Source: Mesostigma viride
Taxonomy: Eukaryota > Streptophyta > Mesostigmatophyceae > Mesostigmatales > Mesostigmataceae
Direction of reading: 5' to 3'
DNA length: 64,000 nt
Assembly (NCBI GenBank): GCA_009746045.1
Contig: RPFO01000264.1
Span: 122,001 to 186,000, forward strand
Part shown: piece by piece, positions 31,066-43,370 of the stretch
Layout: every line of letters begins with the position of its first letter
Numbering within the stretch: the first letter of the stretch is position 1
Position numbers and translations under genes: made by a program
The notes under the pieces: model-generated
What the model saw: the letters and a program-made list of their open reading frames with translations, nothing else
Databases searched by the model: none
What the model was told of the DNA's origin: nothing

Positions 31066-31553
31066 TTAGGCCGTGCCCCACTGCGGGCTGGGTACCCGGG
31101 GACATCACCTTGGCCCTGCACAGCGGAGGTGGCATTCCTGCCGTGGGACTGGATGGCCTTGCAAGCAGGATCTGGCTTCCTGATGCTGAGGATCCGACAA
31201 GCTCCAGAGCACGCAAGGAGCCATCAGTCTGGTTAAGAAACATGCGTGCACTGTTCCTACCATCCACACTCAAGCCCATACGGTCCAGGAAATAGTCTGC
31301 TAAGGCCCTATCTGCGACCAGGAAGCCATACTTAGCCCCCTTGTCTCTGATACTGTTGAGCCTGGCCCACTCCTCTGCCACAGGGCCTATTATCTCAAAG
31401 GTGTCATACTGGTACAGTTTATAATAGTTGGTGAGGTTGAGGACCTTGTCAGAGAACTCTTCCCTCAAACCCTCCAGGAACTGTGCCCAGGTCAGCTTAT
31501 CCTTGACAGCTGTCCTAGCCTTTTCCCTGACACGCCCTGACGAGTCCCTGTTA
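31066..31553 (-). pseudogene. Fragment of family-A gag
   Basis: Matches A2 gag (41110-41612, same strand) from RDSSE-like sequence through FSDKVLNLTNYYK, DRALADYFLDRMG and SARMFLNQTDGSLRALEL. It is capsid-region coding sequence only. It ends abruptly at the start of the plus-strand LTR at 31555, so element G probably inserted into, or recombined with, this inverted copy. A few small indels break the frame at its 3' part. Confidence 0.8.
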
Positions 31554-31554
31554 C

Positions 31555-32213
31555 AGTTAGCATATTGGTTGGGGCACCAATGTGCTAGATGGATGCAGGT
31601 TGAGGAGACCTTTCCAACGCCATGTCAACCGCCTAGAACAGACAAGGGACGGGAGAGATATCAGGTCCCGAAGTACTGCCGACCGGCGGGCGGAGGCGGT
31701 GCACTCTCAGGGCATAGTGGACAGGACACGTGGCAGGCAGTGCCTGCACAGGCTTAGCCTGAACCCTCACGTGACTGGGACACAGTGTACTGAGGATGCA
31801 ACGGTCCTGTGGCTAGTAGAAGCCAGTAGCCAGCCAGCAGGTCTGCAAGGATGTAAGTCCATGCAGAACTGTGGCAGGTCCTGTGCTGTCCTAGACACAG
31901 GATAGCCAGAGATTCCTGTATGCTGCCTGCAACGAGGATGCAGGGCAGCGATACGAGGCTCTGGCAAAGTAGCGTTGCCCAGCGTTGCTCATGACCGAGG
32001 AACAAGGATGGAACGAGGTTGCATATAGCTCGAGGCTCAACGAGGCAACGAGCGTCTTCACACGTACGAACCTTGGTCGTCACGACGAGTGGCGAGCCTA
32101 TCGAGGGTCGTAGGCCTGGTGTGATGATAAAGGTTGCTAGCCAGCAGCCTAGGGTCATTCCAGCCAGCAAGACCAGGAGCTCACAAGCTCTGCTGACGAG
32201 TTGCTGTGCAAAT
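31555..32213 (+). repeat. 5' LTR of element G (D-type)
   Basis: Starts AGTTAGCATATTGG and aligns with the D1 LTR at 61580-62236 throughout, ending GCAAAT. It carries the TTCCAACGCC motif near 31612 and a terminal hairpin with stem GAGCT/AGCTC and loop CACA near 32177. Confidence 0.8.
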
Positions 32214-32223
32214 GGTACTATTG
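32214..32223 (+). promoter_or_regulatory. Putative primer binding site of element G
   Basis: GGTACTATTG lies directly after the LTR. Nine of ten bases pair with CAATAGTACG in the D-family 3' UTR (61299-61308). Confidence 0.5.
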
Positions 32224-32230
32224 CTTCCAA

Positions 32231-33250
32231 GCGTTTTCATGTCTGCATGGTTCATCGTCAAGCAGCCGCGGTGCTGGTGAGGCGAGTGAGCAGCGGGATT
32301 TGCAAGCGTTTTACCCATACCGTAACCAAGCGAACGCCCCTACGTTCGTGCAAGCGGCCTACTACGTATTGAGGCACTTGGCAGAAGAGGGGTGGGTGGC
32401 GGTTTGTGGGGGAGGCAACAGGCCAGCGGCGGCGGACCCAATTGTTCAACGGGCTCGCGTCGTGATTTCCCCGGGTGAGACAGGGCGGGTGGCGGTGGAG
32501 GAGTTGGTGCGTATTCGAGACGCGCTAGCTGCCAACAACGTAGAGGTAGCCTATCAGGGCGGCCATATAACGTTAGCCGGTCTCGACCTAGCCAGGGAGG
32601 CGCTTAGCCAGATTGTGGCGACAGCGTTGGGCAGCACAAGGCTGTTCAACCACTAGCTAGCTGGGTGGCCACAGCTGTGCTGGGGGAGGGGGTACCGGAC
32701 GCCGACATAATCCGGAACGCCAGAGCTCGCGAGGTTGTAAATCCGTGGAGCACGGCGGAGGTATATCTGCTCAAACCATTGAGAATCTGGTTTCGGTCCT
32801 TTTGCAAGAGTCGAGAGGTTACGCCGCCGGACAGGTTCTATATTACCACACAGCCTTTCGGGGTGTACTCCAGCTAGGCTTGACACACCAAGGCCGGAAA
32901 CCACCTCAGCGTGGGGTCCGGAGGTGGAGATAGTCACGGGTGTCGAGAAGACGCCTGAGGACGTCCATTACGAGTGGACCGACAAGCCAGAGGGCTCCGT
33001 AAAGCACTCAGCCCAGCAGATCAACGAGGGCGACGGCACTACAGCGACCTACGAGGAGAGGCGGCGAGCAAGTCTGCACGTCCCTCGGGAGGAAACTCAC
33101 CATCGAGTACGATCGTTACGGCTGCGGCGAGCAGAACGAGCTTGCTGGGGGCGGTAAGCGGTGGGTACGCAACCTCGCCTGGCATCGCAATCCAGGTGCA
33201 TGAAGAGCAGCACCCGCGGTCGAACGCAAGGAAGACGGGCGACCAGTAAC
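32231..33250 (+). pseudogene. ORF1 of element G (decayed)
   Basis: Translated segments in several frames follow the A2 ORF1 (42170-43348) collinearly: APTFVQAAYY, EEGWVAVCGGG, SPGETGRVAVEELVRIRDA, VEVAYQGGHITLAGLDLARE, ALGSTRLFNH, then a stop near 32654. Beyond it come LGEGVPDADIIRNA, NLVSVLLQESRG, INEGDGT, and in the last frame WVRNLAW. The function is unknown; the protein-level similarity between diverged subfamilies shows that ORF1 was a real gene. After 33250 no further element sequence is recognised. Confidence 0.75.
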
Positions 33251-34056
33251 CTGCGTTAATTCTGGGAGAGTTCAACCCGGACCTCCAGAGTTGAATGCCC
33301 TTCACCGCTGGCTAGCACGCCGGCGATGGAGACGGGATTTTTGTTGTTTGGGGAACCGATTGTGGGAGGCTGAGCCCGCAGCCGCCACTGATTGCTATTG
33401 AACCCTTGCAGCTGGCCAGGCCGCAAGGAGCTCAGCGGCGCGGCGCTAACCGATAAGGCACGCTCGAGCCTCTAACCCGAGACTACCGGTAGGCTACCCG
33501 ATAGTGCATGCTCGAGCCTCTAACCCGAGACTACCGGCACTCAGCGGATCTGTGCTACCGAGGGCGACGGTTCTCTGACCGTCCCGGCGCGCACTGGCTT
33601 CCGTACCTTGCTTAGGCACCGACTAGCATCTAGACACCAATCTTTGATGCCCACCTGACTAGGCGCCCAGGCCGGCGACTACCGGCCAGCAGATAGATGC
33701 CACTCGGGAGCACAACTCCCATACTTTCTTTTTAAATCATTATCATAAATTATTTAAAGCGAGGGGCAATAGGGTAGCACTGACCCTACGTACGTTCAAG
33801 TAGAGAAACACGTAACGGCACACTGGCCGTCCCCAAATCCTAAACCCCAAGGAGGGTGCCCTACACTGGGATCTGAGCACGCCAAAAAACACCCGGGCTT
33901 TGCTCCCGGCCTCCTTTTCTACTTGGGTGCAACTGCACCACATGCATCATTAGTAGGCACACTGGCCGCCTGTCAGGTCTAGGGAAATGTATTCACAGAT
34001 GAAAGAAGCGCCCATTCCCATGCAAAAGACGACAGGTCACACTGTAAAAAAAACTC
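33251..34056. other. Gene-free spacer with a 49-bp tandem repeat
   Basis: No gene seen. Two copies of a unit containing GCTCGAGCCTCTAACCCGAG lie at about 33462-33490 and 33511-33539, one unit being about 49 bp. GGCACACTGGCCG occurs twice (near 33816 and 33956). An AT-rich block covers 33720-33760. Confidence 0.5.
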
Positions 34057-35880
34057 ATGTCATCATGAGCTGCCGCAGCAGCTTGTACTGAGGCCCCGAC
34101 AGCATCGCTGGCTTGGTCAAGGCATCGGCAATATTCTCGCTCTCGGGGATCCACCGCCGCTCATCCAACACCGTGGCGGACTCGGCCAACAGCCCAACAC
34201 AAGGTAATCCAGTTTGGTGGTGGAGGCGAGCGGGTTATTCAGAAACTCAATTATTGACTTGCTATCTGTGCACAGCCGCATGCGGAGCGACAGCGCCACG
34301 CGGGCCTTATCCGCAATCCATTGCAAAAGATGCTGCACATAACACGCATGGTCGACAGCGGAAATGAACGCGCGACACTCCGCGCGATTGCTGACAGTCT
34401 ACCACTACCCGCTGATGGATGCGGCTATACCAGTCGACAATAGTGGGCTGCCCAGTGGGGCTATCAAGAAAAAAGATGGCCGCCTCCCGCGCGCGCAGCT
34501 GCGTGATGGTACGCGATTCCAGGTTCGCGTCAGAGTAAATGGTCATTGCCACCGGGCGGGTGATATCAACCCCCCACACGCGCAGGCCCGGTGACGCCAA
34601 GACTTGCGTCCGAAGATGCTGCGCTCCCATGCCCGCAAGCACGGCGTCGGGCGGCGGGCGCACGCGCGTAGATGGACAGGTCGGGTCGCACCGTGCCCGC
34701 GAGCCACCCCAGCTGGCCGCGCAATTGCGGTCCCGCGGACGTATCCAGCCGCTCAGGCAGCGAGTGCGCGAGCTTGTCGGCGTATTCCTGCTTGGCCGCC
34801 ATGTCAATGCACCAGCCAACCGGTGTGCGGTGCAAAGTGTAGGTTAGGCCACAGAAAGGGACGGGGGTGTCGGGGTCCAGCCACAACGTTCGGCTAGTGG
34901 GCAAAAGCTTGGCCACAGCGGTTAAATGAACTGCCGGACCCACGCCCGGGGTCCAATTTAAGCCGCCAGTCATCCCCATGCCATTGCATGAACGCGGGCT
35001 CGTGTGGGTTGGGTGTGTGGATGTGAAAGAGGTTGCTATCGATGCGGGAAAACACCGCCCCCATGCTAGCAAAGATGCGTTCAGCCGTCTTGCGAAAGAT
35101 GATGGGGCTAGACTGCAGGCCCTCCCCACCAAGGAGAAGCCGCAAGTACACACACCGCAGCTCCCCCTGCCACACCAAAGGGACCTTGACCACATACACC
35201 GTGCCACGCCACACTTCCTCGGCCACTGCCGGGTCGCTATATGGAGAAAGGCCCGCTGAAAATCTGAGCAGGCCATGGCATAGTCCAAACCCCGATCCAA
35301 CAGCCCCAAGAACACCGATGTTAACACCCGGCTAGTGGTCTGCGACAGCCCGGGCGTAAACAATTCCACCTCCGACAACTCAGACGAGCCCCTGAACTCC
35401 ATAACACAGGGCCGTACATGAAATGTGACAGGGTCAGTGGGGAGGACCTGCTTATACTTGAGCACAAACTTCAAGTTCAGCTTTACCGCCCCTTGCGGCA
35501 CCTCCATCAACTCCCCATACACCCCATACATCGCCCACTCCAGCTGCGCGCGCAAGAAAGCCGCGCGCCACTTATGGACCTTGACAGGGTCACGGCAGTC
35601 CTCCTTAAACTGCAGATAACTAACAGGAGATTTAGTTAGTGGCGATGCTCCAGGGAAAAATGCCAAGACTGCTGGGGTGACACTTCTGCGGCTGCGTGAC
35701 ATCGGCTACCAGCGGCTCTGCCGTATATTCCGCCCCGCGAATGGCCCCTACTGCAGTGGCATAATCCTCAGGGTGATTAATAGCCTCGGGGGGACCCCGG
35801 CCCGTGAGGGCTGCAAGCGCTACGTGATATTGGTACAAGCCTATGCTCCCCACCCCCTCGAGGGTCACCAAGCCGGCTGA
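34057..35880 (-). pseudogene. RT-RNase H fragment F (Copia-like, related to E)
   Basis: In minus orientation: DCRDPVKVHKWRAAFLRAQ, LNLKFVLKYK, VELFTPGLSQTTSRVL, SDFQRAFLH, a frame change near 35230, VVKVPLVWQ, GLQSSPIIFRKT, and WHGDDWRL (HGDD near 34969-34980). RNase H motifs follow in further frames: SDANLESRTITQLRAR, STTKLDYL, and the end IADALTKPAM with a stop near 34057. It resembles element E more than A-D. Its upstream end abuts a truncated A2 LTR at 35881. Integrase is absent and at least four frame breaks are present. Confidence 0.8.
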
Positions 35881-36215
35881 AACCTAGGAAGTACAGGACC
35901 TGTCACAAGCCTGCAAGGCTTAGTATCCTTGCAGACCTGTGCCAGTTCCTGTAGTCCAATGGTCACAGGCTGCTGCTCCTCTGGTCTACGTGGACCACAG
36001 TCACGTGATAGTCAGGCTAAGCCTGTGCAGGCACGGCCTGCCACGTGTCCTGTCCACTATACCAGAGGACTGTACCCTAGTCGGCCACGGACGGCTAGGA
36101 CTTCGGGACCTTATATCTTTCTTGTCCCTTGTCTGTTTCAGGCGGTCAGCACGGCGTTGGAAAGGTCTTTCCAAACTGCATCCACTTAGCATATTGGTTG
36201 CCCAAAATGCTAACT
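35881..36215 (-). repeat. Truncated 3' LTR of A2
   Basis: The first 335 bp of the A LTR (AGTTAGC at 36215, reading leftwards). The rest is lost at the junction with fragment F. A polypurine tract (plus strand about 36216-36236) precedes it. Confidence 0.85.
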
Positions 36216-37225
36216 CCAGCCCTTTCTTCTTTTGGAGCTGGACCAGCTTGAAACAAACCTAACCTTGCTTGTGCCCACTCAGCCACAGACCGCTTGGTCC
36301 CTTGAGGTTGATCAGACCTTTGAGGGCCCAGGTTCCTGCCTCCTTTGGGTAACAACATATCTGCCCTTGGACCAGGCTAGGTGTACTGGCCAGTGAATCA
36401 GAGGTCACCCCAGGTTATCCCCTGACCCCTTGGTCAGCTCCCAACCTTTCCTTGGGAACTTGGTGCTAGATTAAAGTCAAGGCACATTACCTAGTCCAAT
36501 GGCTGGGATTACAGGATGCCAAGAACGTACTATTGTGAGTTCCTGATCTTTCACAGTTATCACAGGCGCCCGTTCTTATGGCGCCCGCCTTGGCCAGCCT
36601 TTCCCTTTTATGCTCAAAGAGACTCAGGTAGCACCTATACAAATACTGCCTCATTGGGGAGCCCATGTCTTCACTGGGTGTTAAGCCCAGGAATCACTCA
36701 TGCCAGGCTGTGGCTCTGCTGGGGAATTGAACCCCACCCCAACCTCCAGGTTTATAGGTGACCTGGAACTTTACACAAGAGAAACATTACAACCATGGAA
36801 CAACATGAGAATGACATGACATGATTATGTTTTATTCAAGCATTATATAACCCAGAATGTGGCCCCCTGGCAACCATGTTCCACATGGTCACACAACCAG
36901 GTTCTTTATTAGCAACAGGTTGGAAACAAGCACTAGAAAACATATGTACAGCAACCTGTAAGAACCAACATTCGGGTTGCCCTTGCATGGCCTAACTGTT
37001 TGAGGCCAAAGGCGTCGACTTAAGTCCTGGCGACTCTTCTGAACCCCATGGGGAGGGCCAGGCATGATTCTCAGCTGGTAGGAGTGACATTCCACACCAA
37101 CTCCTGTCCAGGAGGGTGTACCTAACCCTGAAGGACCGGCTGTCAACCAGTAAGCACCAGTCACCACTTGGTACTTTGGTCAAGCAGCCCACTGGGGGCA
37201 CCCAAGCTGAAGCAAGGCCTGGTCT
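36216..37225 (-). mobile_element. 3' UTR of A2
   Basis: Reverse complement of the A1 3' UTR. It contains the primer-site complement at 36526-36535, GGCGCC pairs near 36564-36584, the T-arm-like hairpin near 36722-36740, AATAAA near 36906, and UGUACAUA near 36940. An uninterrupted version of element B's target site is also present (GTGTTAAG near 36679). Confidence 0.85.
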
Positions 37226-40200
37226 CTATGGCCGCCCGTGTAAGGGGTCCATGAGCCCACGGAGCAGGGGGTACTGCCTCTCCGCCTTCTCCTCCAGCTT
37301 GGTGAGGGCATCTGCAGGGTTGTCCACACCAGGCACATGTTCAATGTGAGCTAGGTAGGACATCTCCTTGAGCAACAAGTAGTCAAGGTCCCTGCTCCTG
37401 GCCAGCTGCCTGTGCACAAATTGCACCATGCCCATGCTATCAGTCCTCACCAGTGTGTGCAGCTGCAACCTACAGGAAGCCACTTGACATAGCTGGTAGA
37501 AGAGCTCCCTCAAGTAAAGAGCAGTATGCAGCCCTTCACAGATTGCCCTGCACTCAGCAATATCACTGCTGGGTGTAACCCTGTTCTGCAACCGACTGTA
37601 CCAGGTAACAAGTGAGGTGTGATCTTGCTCCAGGGTAACTAATGCTGCTGCCCGGCCCCTGACCTCTGTGACCTTCCTATTGTCCATAGAACTGTCTACA
37701 TAGAGAACCATGTCAAGGGGCTTGTACAAATCCACAGGACCCAGTATGAGAGGGGGAGACATCATGACAGCCTGCACCACACTCTCAGCACCCACCTCAA
37801 CCAGCTGGGAATCAGTAAGTCGACTCAGAACCAGCAAGTCAGGGGCACATATACTTGCAAGCCATGCCAGCATGCCCCTGATGGTAGCACACCTAGCCTG
37901 CGTGATGGGCTCCTGCAATGCATCTACAATCTGCTGTGGGTAGTCCTTACCACCCTCCATCCTGATGAACCACGAGCCCTTGGCTTGGAACAACGTAGCC
38001 TGCATGCCACAGAAGACCATAGGCTCATTCTCCACCATGTGCTGTATCTTACCCAGCTCAAACCGCTTCTGGATCTTAGCCAAGACAGCCTCAACCCAGT
38101 CTGGTGGACCTATGAGATGCAGGTCATCACCATGCAGTGAGGCAAAGACAGGAAGGCCATTGTAGGACCCTTGGAACAAACAGGGATCCACTGGAGACAC
38201 AGAACCCACAAGTATTCTTCAAGAATTTCTCTAGGCTCTTTCTCCAGATAATGGGACTGGACCTGAGACCTTCCAACCCTTTCAGAATTCTCAGGTACCT
38301 GGCCTTTATCTCTGCTCTCCATACAGCAGGTACAGTCACAAAGAAAGGAGGGATATCTCTCCAAGTCTGCCTAGCCTGATCTTGGTCACCCTTGAGAAAA
38401 GCCCTCTTGAAATCAATCAGCACAGAGCTATAGGGCACACCCTTAACCAGAAAAGACAGAAATATACACAGCAGAATCCTCCACGTGTCATGCAGCATCC
38501 CTGGAGTATAGAGCTCCTCATCTAACAACTGGCCAGTGCCATGATACTCGGTTACAACTGGTCTGACATGTGGCACCTGGACACCATCAACCTCCTTGAG
38601 CTTGAGGACAAACATCAATCTGAGCAGCTGGTGAACTTCTGGCAGCTCATCCACAGGTTCTGCACAGTTGGAAACTATCCACTCATGCCCAGAAGCAACA
38701 AAGCCAAGAGTCCATGCCTTAGCCATCTTGGGGCTCTGCATCATCTCGACTAGCTGGCGCCAGGGAATAGGACTGTGAGCAGCTATCTGGTACCTGTTTA
38801 CCCCTAACTGCCTTGGATCAAAGGTGGTTGGGATTATCAACAAGTCCTCAGCTATGGGCTCCTGACTCTGAGGACCCTCAGCTGGCTGACTCCTAACAGC
38901 CTTCACCGCCACTGCAAGACCCTGGGAATAGTGATATCTTTCAAGGGGGAGGCTGCCCCTGCCTTCTAGTGCCAACTCATCAGAGGTCAAAGTAACCCCT
39001 GGCATGCACAAGAAGTTCTGTCCCAGAATGGCAGGCCCCTTATAGCCCTCTACCACACAGAACGTGGTGGGCACCCCTAAGATAGGCACACTCACTTCCC
39101 CAAGGATCTTCATGGACACCTTTCCTGAGAAATCAGACACAGCAAGGCAACTGGGATGGGACATCTGTAAGCCTACAGCATCCTCTTCCCTGATGACAGA
39201 CACCTGTGAGTTGGTATCTACCTCCATTGTAGCTGCCCAGCACGACCCCCACCCCGTGAGCTTGGATACCTTGGGATCATGTTTGCTGCGCATGAGTGCT
39301 CGGATGACGTCCGCCATGAGAGGCCCCCGGGCCTTAGGTGGCTGCCCCGTCCCCTCTGGCCTTGTGACAGTTGCTTCAGCAGCCTCCTCCTGCTCGTCAT
39401 CTTCCAGCAGGGACAGACCATCATCCACCACCAGAGGATTGTTAGCTGCTGCTGCCTGGCTCTGGCCTGGCTCCTCAACCCAGCTGGGAGGGCCTGGCCC
39501 GTCTGCAGGCCAGATTGCATGTGGCCTTCTTTCCTTGACATGAGCCCAGGACAACCTGTACACGTGCCTTGGATCCTTTTCCAAAGCCACCAGGCAAGAT
39601 CTGTTAGCTTCTTCCACACGAGTGACAACCCCATCCTGCCACTTCCCCCGCTTGCCTGGAATAGATGGTTCCTTCCACATCCTGACCTTCAGCCCCACCT
39701 GAGGCCTCAGCACATTCCAGTTCTTGTCCTTACGTCTCAGCTGGGCAAATAACCTATCTGCCTTCCTAAGACTGGCCTGCACCACGTTCTCAGGTAACAA
39801 GCTATACTGCAGGGCCAGGGGAGAGACAGCCACACCATCAAAGTAATAGTTAACCCTGTGGTTCAGCTGCTCTTCTATCCCCTTACACCAGGCTGCCCTC
39901 TCTAAGGCAGATGCCACAAGTGGCACTGACTCTGCTGCTAGCACCACTGTCTTCACTTCACGTATGGATCTCTCTACAGCCCCTTGCTGCCCATGACTCT
40001 CCCTGGGGACTACTACCAGCTTACAAGGCAGCTGGTCCTGATGCTTGAGCAAACAGTCAAACTGCAAGTCTGCCTGCACACTCTTGCACACCCCAAAGCC
40101 TGGGATCAGGGCCTTCATACCCAACAACAAGTGGTGCTCCTGCATACCAGGCAGAACGTCTATCAGCCTGTATCTGCTGAACCTGTCCACTGCCACCAAT

Positions 40201-40794
40201 ATATACAAGCCCCTGATATGCTGGATATCCATCTGGATGTCGCCACGCTCCCTAGCAGGCTCCCTAGCATGGGACTGAGGTGGGTGAACAGCATTCTCCT
40301 GGCAACCACAGTTCTCAGCAGCAGCCTGGCATGCCTCCCACAAAGGCTCCCTACCTAGCTTCCAAGCAAACATTGCTGCCTGCCCAGAATGCCCAAACAT
40401 ATGATGCAATCTATGGCCAGCCTCAGCATAGCTCAGCACTCTGTCAGTACTGACCTGGCGAGACGTCTGAACCGTGTGTGGGGACACATGATCCACTCCT
40501 GAGGTTCCAGGGCTTCCTGCAGGCCATCCTGACTCCCCAAGCCAGGCCTGCTCCCTGGACCGCTCCAGGCCCTTCCAGCAAGGTCCTTTGGCCCTCCAGG
40601 CCAGCACCTGCTGGAGACCCACCACCTGCATGAGGCATAGGGAATTCAGCTGCAGCATTGTTATTGCAATCCAGTGGAAGAACAACATCTTTACACCCTT
40701 GGTGCTGCACAAGGGGCACACCCCCATCCTTATGTACATCCAACACACCTTCCCCAAGGGGTGATTGACTATTTACAGGGGATGATGTAGCTAG
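37226..40794 (-). pseudogene. pol: pol of A2 (integrase-protease-RT-RNase H)
   Basis: Follows TGA-CTA (plus-strand 40795-40797 is the stop) in the pol frame. The N-terminal linker runs in one frame to about 40550, where one G is lost relative to A1. The main frame then gives HHMFGH, DIQMDIQHI, QADLQFD, GAVERSIREVK, GKRGKW, DTNSQVSV, ILGQNFL, VLIDFKRAF and GLEGLRSSPIIW. At about 38200 a 2-nt loss (TTCTGTGTC where A1 has TTCTCGGTGTC) shifts the frame. The rest, 37226-38209, supplies VSPVDPCLF, HGDD, YVDSSMD, SSDIAECRA and NPADALTK. It lacks the intron-like block and the four short insertions of A1. Both breaks are small and look secondary. Confidence 0.9.
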
Positions 40795-42148
40795 TCACTG
40801 CTGCCCCGACTGGCCCCTGCCCCAGCAGGCTTGGCCTTCCTGTCAGGACACTCACGACGCCAGTGACCTTCCTTGCCACACACAAAGCATGCTCCACCCT
40901 TCTTCCCAGACCCAGCCCCACCCTTGCCAGGCTTCCCTGGCCTCCCTGAGACTGTCCACCCTGCTTGCCCTGGTTGCCTTGAGCTTGGCCCTTGCCTTGC
41001 CCTTGGCCACCCTTACCCTGCTGACCACCAGCTTGCTGGCTCCCAACCCCTCCTTGGGAACCTGCACCCTTGCCACCCTGAGCCCCCTGCCTCTGGCGCC
41101 TGAAGCGCTTACGCTTGTTGGGCCTTGCCCCATCACGGGCTGGGTACCCGGGGACATCACCTTGGCCCTGCACAGCGGAGGTGGCATTGCTGCCATGGGA
41201 CTGGATAGCTTTGCAGGCAGGATCTGGCTTCCTTATGCTGAGGATTACAAGCTCCAGAGCACGCAAGGAGCCATCAGTCTGGTTAAGAAACATGCGGGCA
41301 CTGTTCCTCCCATCCACACTCAAACCCATACGGTCCAGGAAATAGTCTGCCAAGGCCCTATCTGTGACCAGGAAGCCATACTTGGCCCCCTTGTCCCTGA
41401 TACGGTTGAGCCTAGCCCATTCCTCTGCCACAGGACCCACTATCTCAAAGGTGTCATACTGATGTTTATAGTAGTTGGTGAGGTTGAGAACCTTGTCAGA
41501 GAACTCCTCCCTCAACCCATCCAGGAACTGTGCCCAGGTTAGCTTATCCTTGACACCAGTCCTAGCCTTTTCCCTGACACGCTCTGACGAGTCCCTGTTG
41601 CACGTGGACGAGTGAAACACTTGCACTAGGTTGACAGTGGGGTCCACGGAGAGCACAACCAGCTCCATGTCCTCTAGCCACTTGTCTAGAGCTTCCTGTG
41701 CTAGTGGTGGGTTAAGAGGCTTTTGTCCATTCATAAGCGTGACTGCACTCATGTGAGGTCTCGACCCTGGCAGCGCTTTCACCGGCTCCACCACAGTGGG
41801 TGTCACAGCAACAACGCCACTTGGGCCAGCAAGCACAGGGGAGAGCACATCCACGTGAGGCCTCTTACCATTGCCGTCAGCGGAGGTGTCCCTCTTACGC
41901 TTCTCCACGGCAGGTTGCCCATTCGCCACCGTTATTGCATCAGATGCTCCTAGCGCCCGCGCCTTGCGCGCCTCCTCCACCGAGTCTTCGTGCCGTCTCT
42001 TGCTGCCTGGTCTCTTTCCCCCATCGCCCTCGCTGGCTGGGATCGCCTCCCCCACCAGCTGCTCCTTGTCTTGCCGAGGCTCCTGGCTCGCCCCAGCCGG
42101 TGCCTCCATCTCGCCCTTGTCGCCGTCTCCCGGTTTGCCACGAGGCAT
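40795..42148 (-). pseudogene. gag: gag of A2 (one frameshift before the zinc knuckle)
   Basis: Starts ATG at 42148 (MPRGKPGDGDKGEME), 22 bp after ORF1. It has a hydrophilic, Ala/Glu/Lys-rich N-terminus (1-150), then a capsid-like region (DKLTWAQFLDGLREEFSDKV, DTFEIVGPVAEEWARL, DYFLDRMGLSVDGR), then a Gln/Gly-rich linker. The zinc knuckle CFVCGKEGHWRREC (near 40850-40892) lies in another frame, entered at about 40945. The open frame itself instead runs out to 40769 as a shadow. D1 gag has the same domains in one frame around the knuckle, supporting an indel here. Confidence 0.85.
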
Positions 42149-42169
42149 TATATACAGTGGGATGACAAA

Positions 42170-43348
42170 TCAAAACAGGCGACAGACAAGGAAAACAGGC
42201 TCAAGCGCTGGTGCTGCCGGAAGAAGCCGCTGGATGCTCTCAGCTATGGCCTCCTCCTCACGCTCCTGCGCTGTGCGTGCCACCGGTGTCCCCACGCGTG
42301 GAACTGAGCGGACCTCCTCCGCGTTGTAAGGACCGAGCACACGGCTCACCGGCCTCCCGGCTGCTGTCTGCTCTACCGGCAGTCTAGGCGCACTGCCACG
42401 GCGATACCACTGAAGATTCCTGACCCACCGACTACCACCACCTCGCCGGTCGTTCCGCGAGCCCCGACCAATCTCCCCAAAATCGTGTTCCGGCTCAAAG
42501 GGGATGTTTAACTCTGCCCTGCGCCTGGCCGAGTATCCCTCGTTTGTGCCGTCACCCTCGTCAATCTGTTGTGACGAGCGGGCTATGATTCCCGTTGGCC
42601 GGTCCACGAACTGATCGTGGAACTCCTCGTCGGAGACGTCTCGACCGGTGATGACTGTCACCGTCGGCCCAGTCGCCCCTGGCCTGCTCTGCAACCTCGG
42701 AGTGTCCAAGGTCGACCAAATCCCCGGCGGCCGCGTAGTGATCACCCAGTGATCGGCGTGACCACGCGCCTCTTGGATCAGAATGTTGACCAGGTGCTCA
42801 CACGTTTGAGCCACCACCTCGGCCGAATCCCACGGGCTATCGGCCTCGCGCGTCTGCGCGTCCCGTATGATATGTGACGCGTCGGTCCCCTCCCCCAGCG
42901 AGCTTGTCGCCACCCAGTGATTATACAATCTGGTTCCACCTAAACAGATGGCCACCAGTTGGCCCAGCGTTTCACGCGCTAAGTCCAGCGCCTGGATGGT
43001 TACGTGCCCGCCCTGGTACGCAACTTCTAAACTGTAGATCAACGAAGCAATTTCGTCGCGAATGGCGACGAGGCGCTCCGTGCAGACCCGTCCTGTTTCC
43101 CCTGGCGACGTCGTCGCCCTAATCCTCATCACCACAGGGTCGTTTGCCGACGGCCCTGCTGCGTTACCGAACACAGCGACCCAACCTCCTTCCGCAAGGC
43201 CCCTTGCAACGTGGGCCGCTTGCACAAATGTAGAAGCGTTGGACGGGTGATTATAGGGGAAGAATGCGTCTTCGCGCGCCGGCAACTCTGGAGCTGCTTC
43301 GCGCCTGGGAGATGACTCAGGTAGAGTAACCCGAGCCTCGGCCGACAT
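42170..43348 (-). CDS. ORF1 of A2, unknown accessory protein
   Basis: An intact frame of 392 residues from ATG (MSAEARVTLPESS) 22 bp after the primer site, ending just before gag. No known domain recognised. A conserved globular part (about residues 35-215: STFVQAA, EGGWVAVFG, ISPGETGRV-like TSPGETGRVCTE, LEVAYQGGHVTIQALDLARE, LGGTRLYNH, AEVVAQTCEHLVNIL) is shared with element G at protein level. The C-terminal half is Arg/Gly-rich (RGSRNDRRGGGSRW), suggesting nucleic-acid binding, and ends with EREEEAIAESIQRLLP. A matching C-terminal remnant appears in D1 (55499-55625). Two cistrons before pol on one RNA would need internal initiation, reinitiation or splicing. Confidence 0.8.
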   Translation of the reverse strand: MSAEARVTLPESSPRREAAPELPAREDAFFPYNHPSNASTFVQAAHVARGLAEGGWVAVFGNAAGPSANDPVVMRIRATTSPGETGRVCTERLVAIRDEIASLIYSLEVAYQGGHVTIQALDLARETLGQLVAICLGGTRLYNHWVATSSLGEGTDASHIIRDAQTREADSPWDSAEVVAQTCEHLVNILIQEARGHADHWVITTRPPGIWSTLDTPRLQSRPGATGPTVTVITGRDVSDEEFHDQFVDRPTGIIARSSQQIDEGDGTNEGYSARRRAELNIPFEPEHDFGEIGRGSRNDRRGGGSRWVRNLQWYRRGSAPRLPVEQTAAGRPVSRVLGPYNAEEVRSVPRVGTPVARTAQEREEEAIAESIQRLLPAAPALEPVFLVCRLF

Positions 43349-43370
43349 GAAACCTTTGCAAACAGAAATG

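Noticed and set aside
40444-40757. Frame beginning MGKVCWMYIR as the start of A2 pol
   Set aside because: A1 and D1 share a different frame here (SPVNSQSPL...). The A2 frame is a shadow joined to pol by a one-base deletion near 40550.
2138-40794. A1 and A2 as one large inverted duplication of the locus
   Set aside because: Similarity is confined to the element itself; flanks, ORF1 and gag differ, so two separate insertions explain it better.
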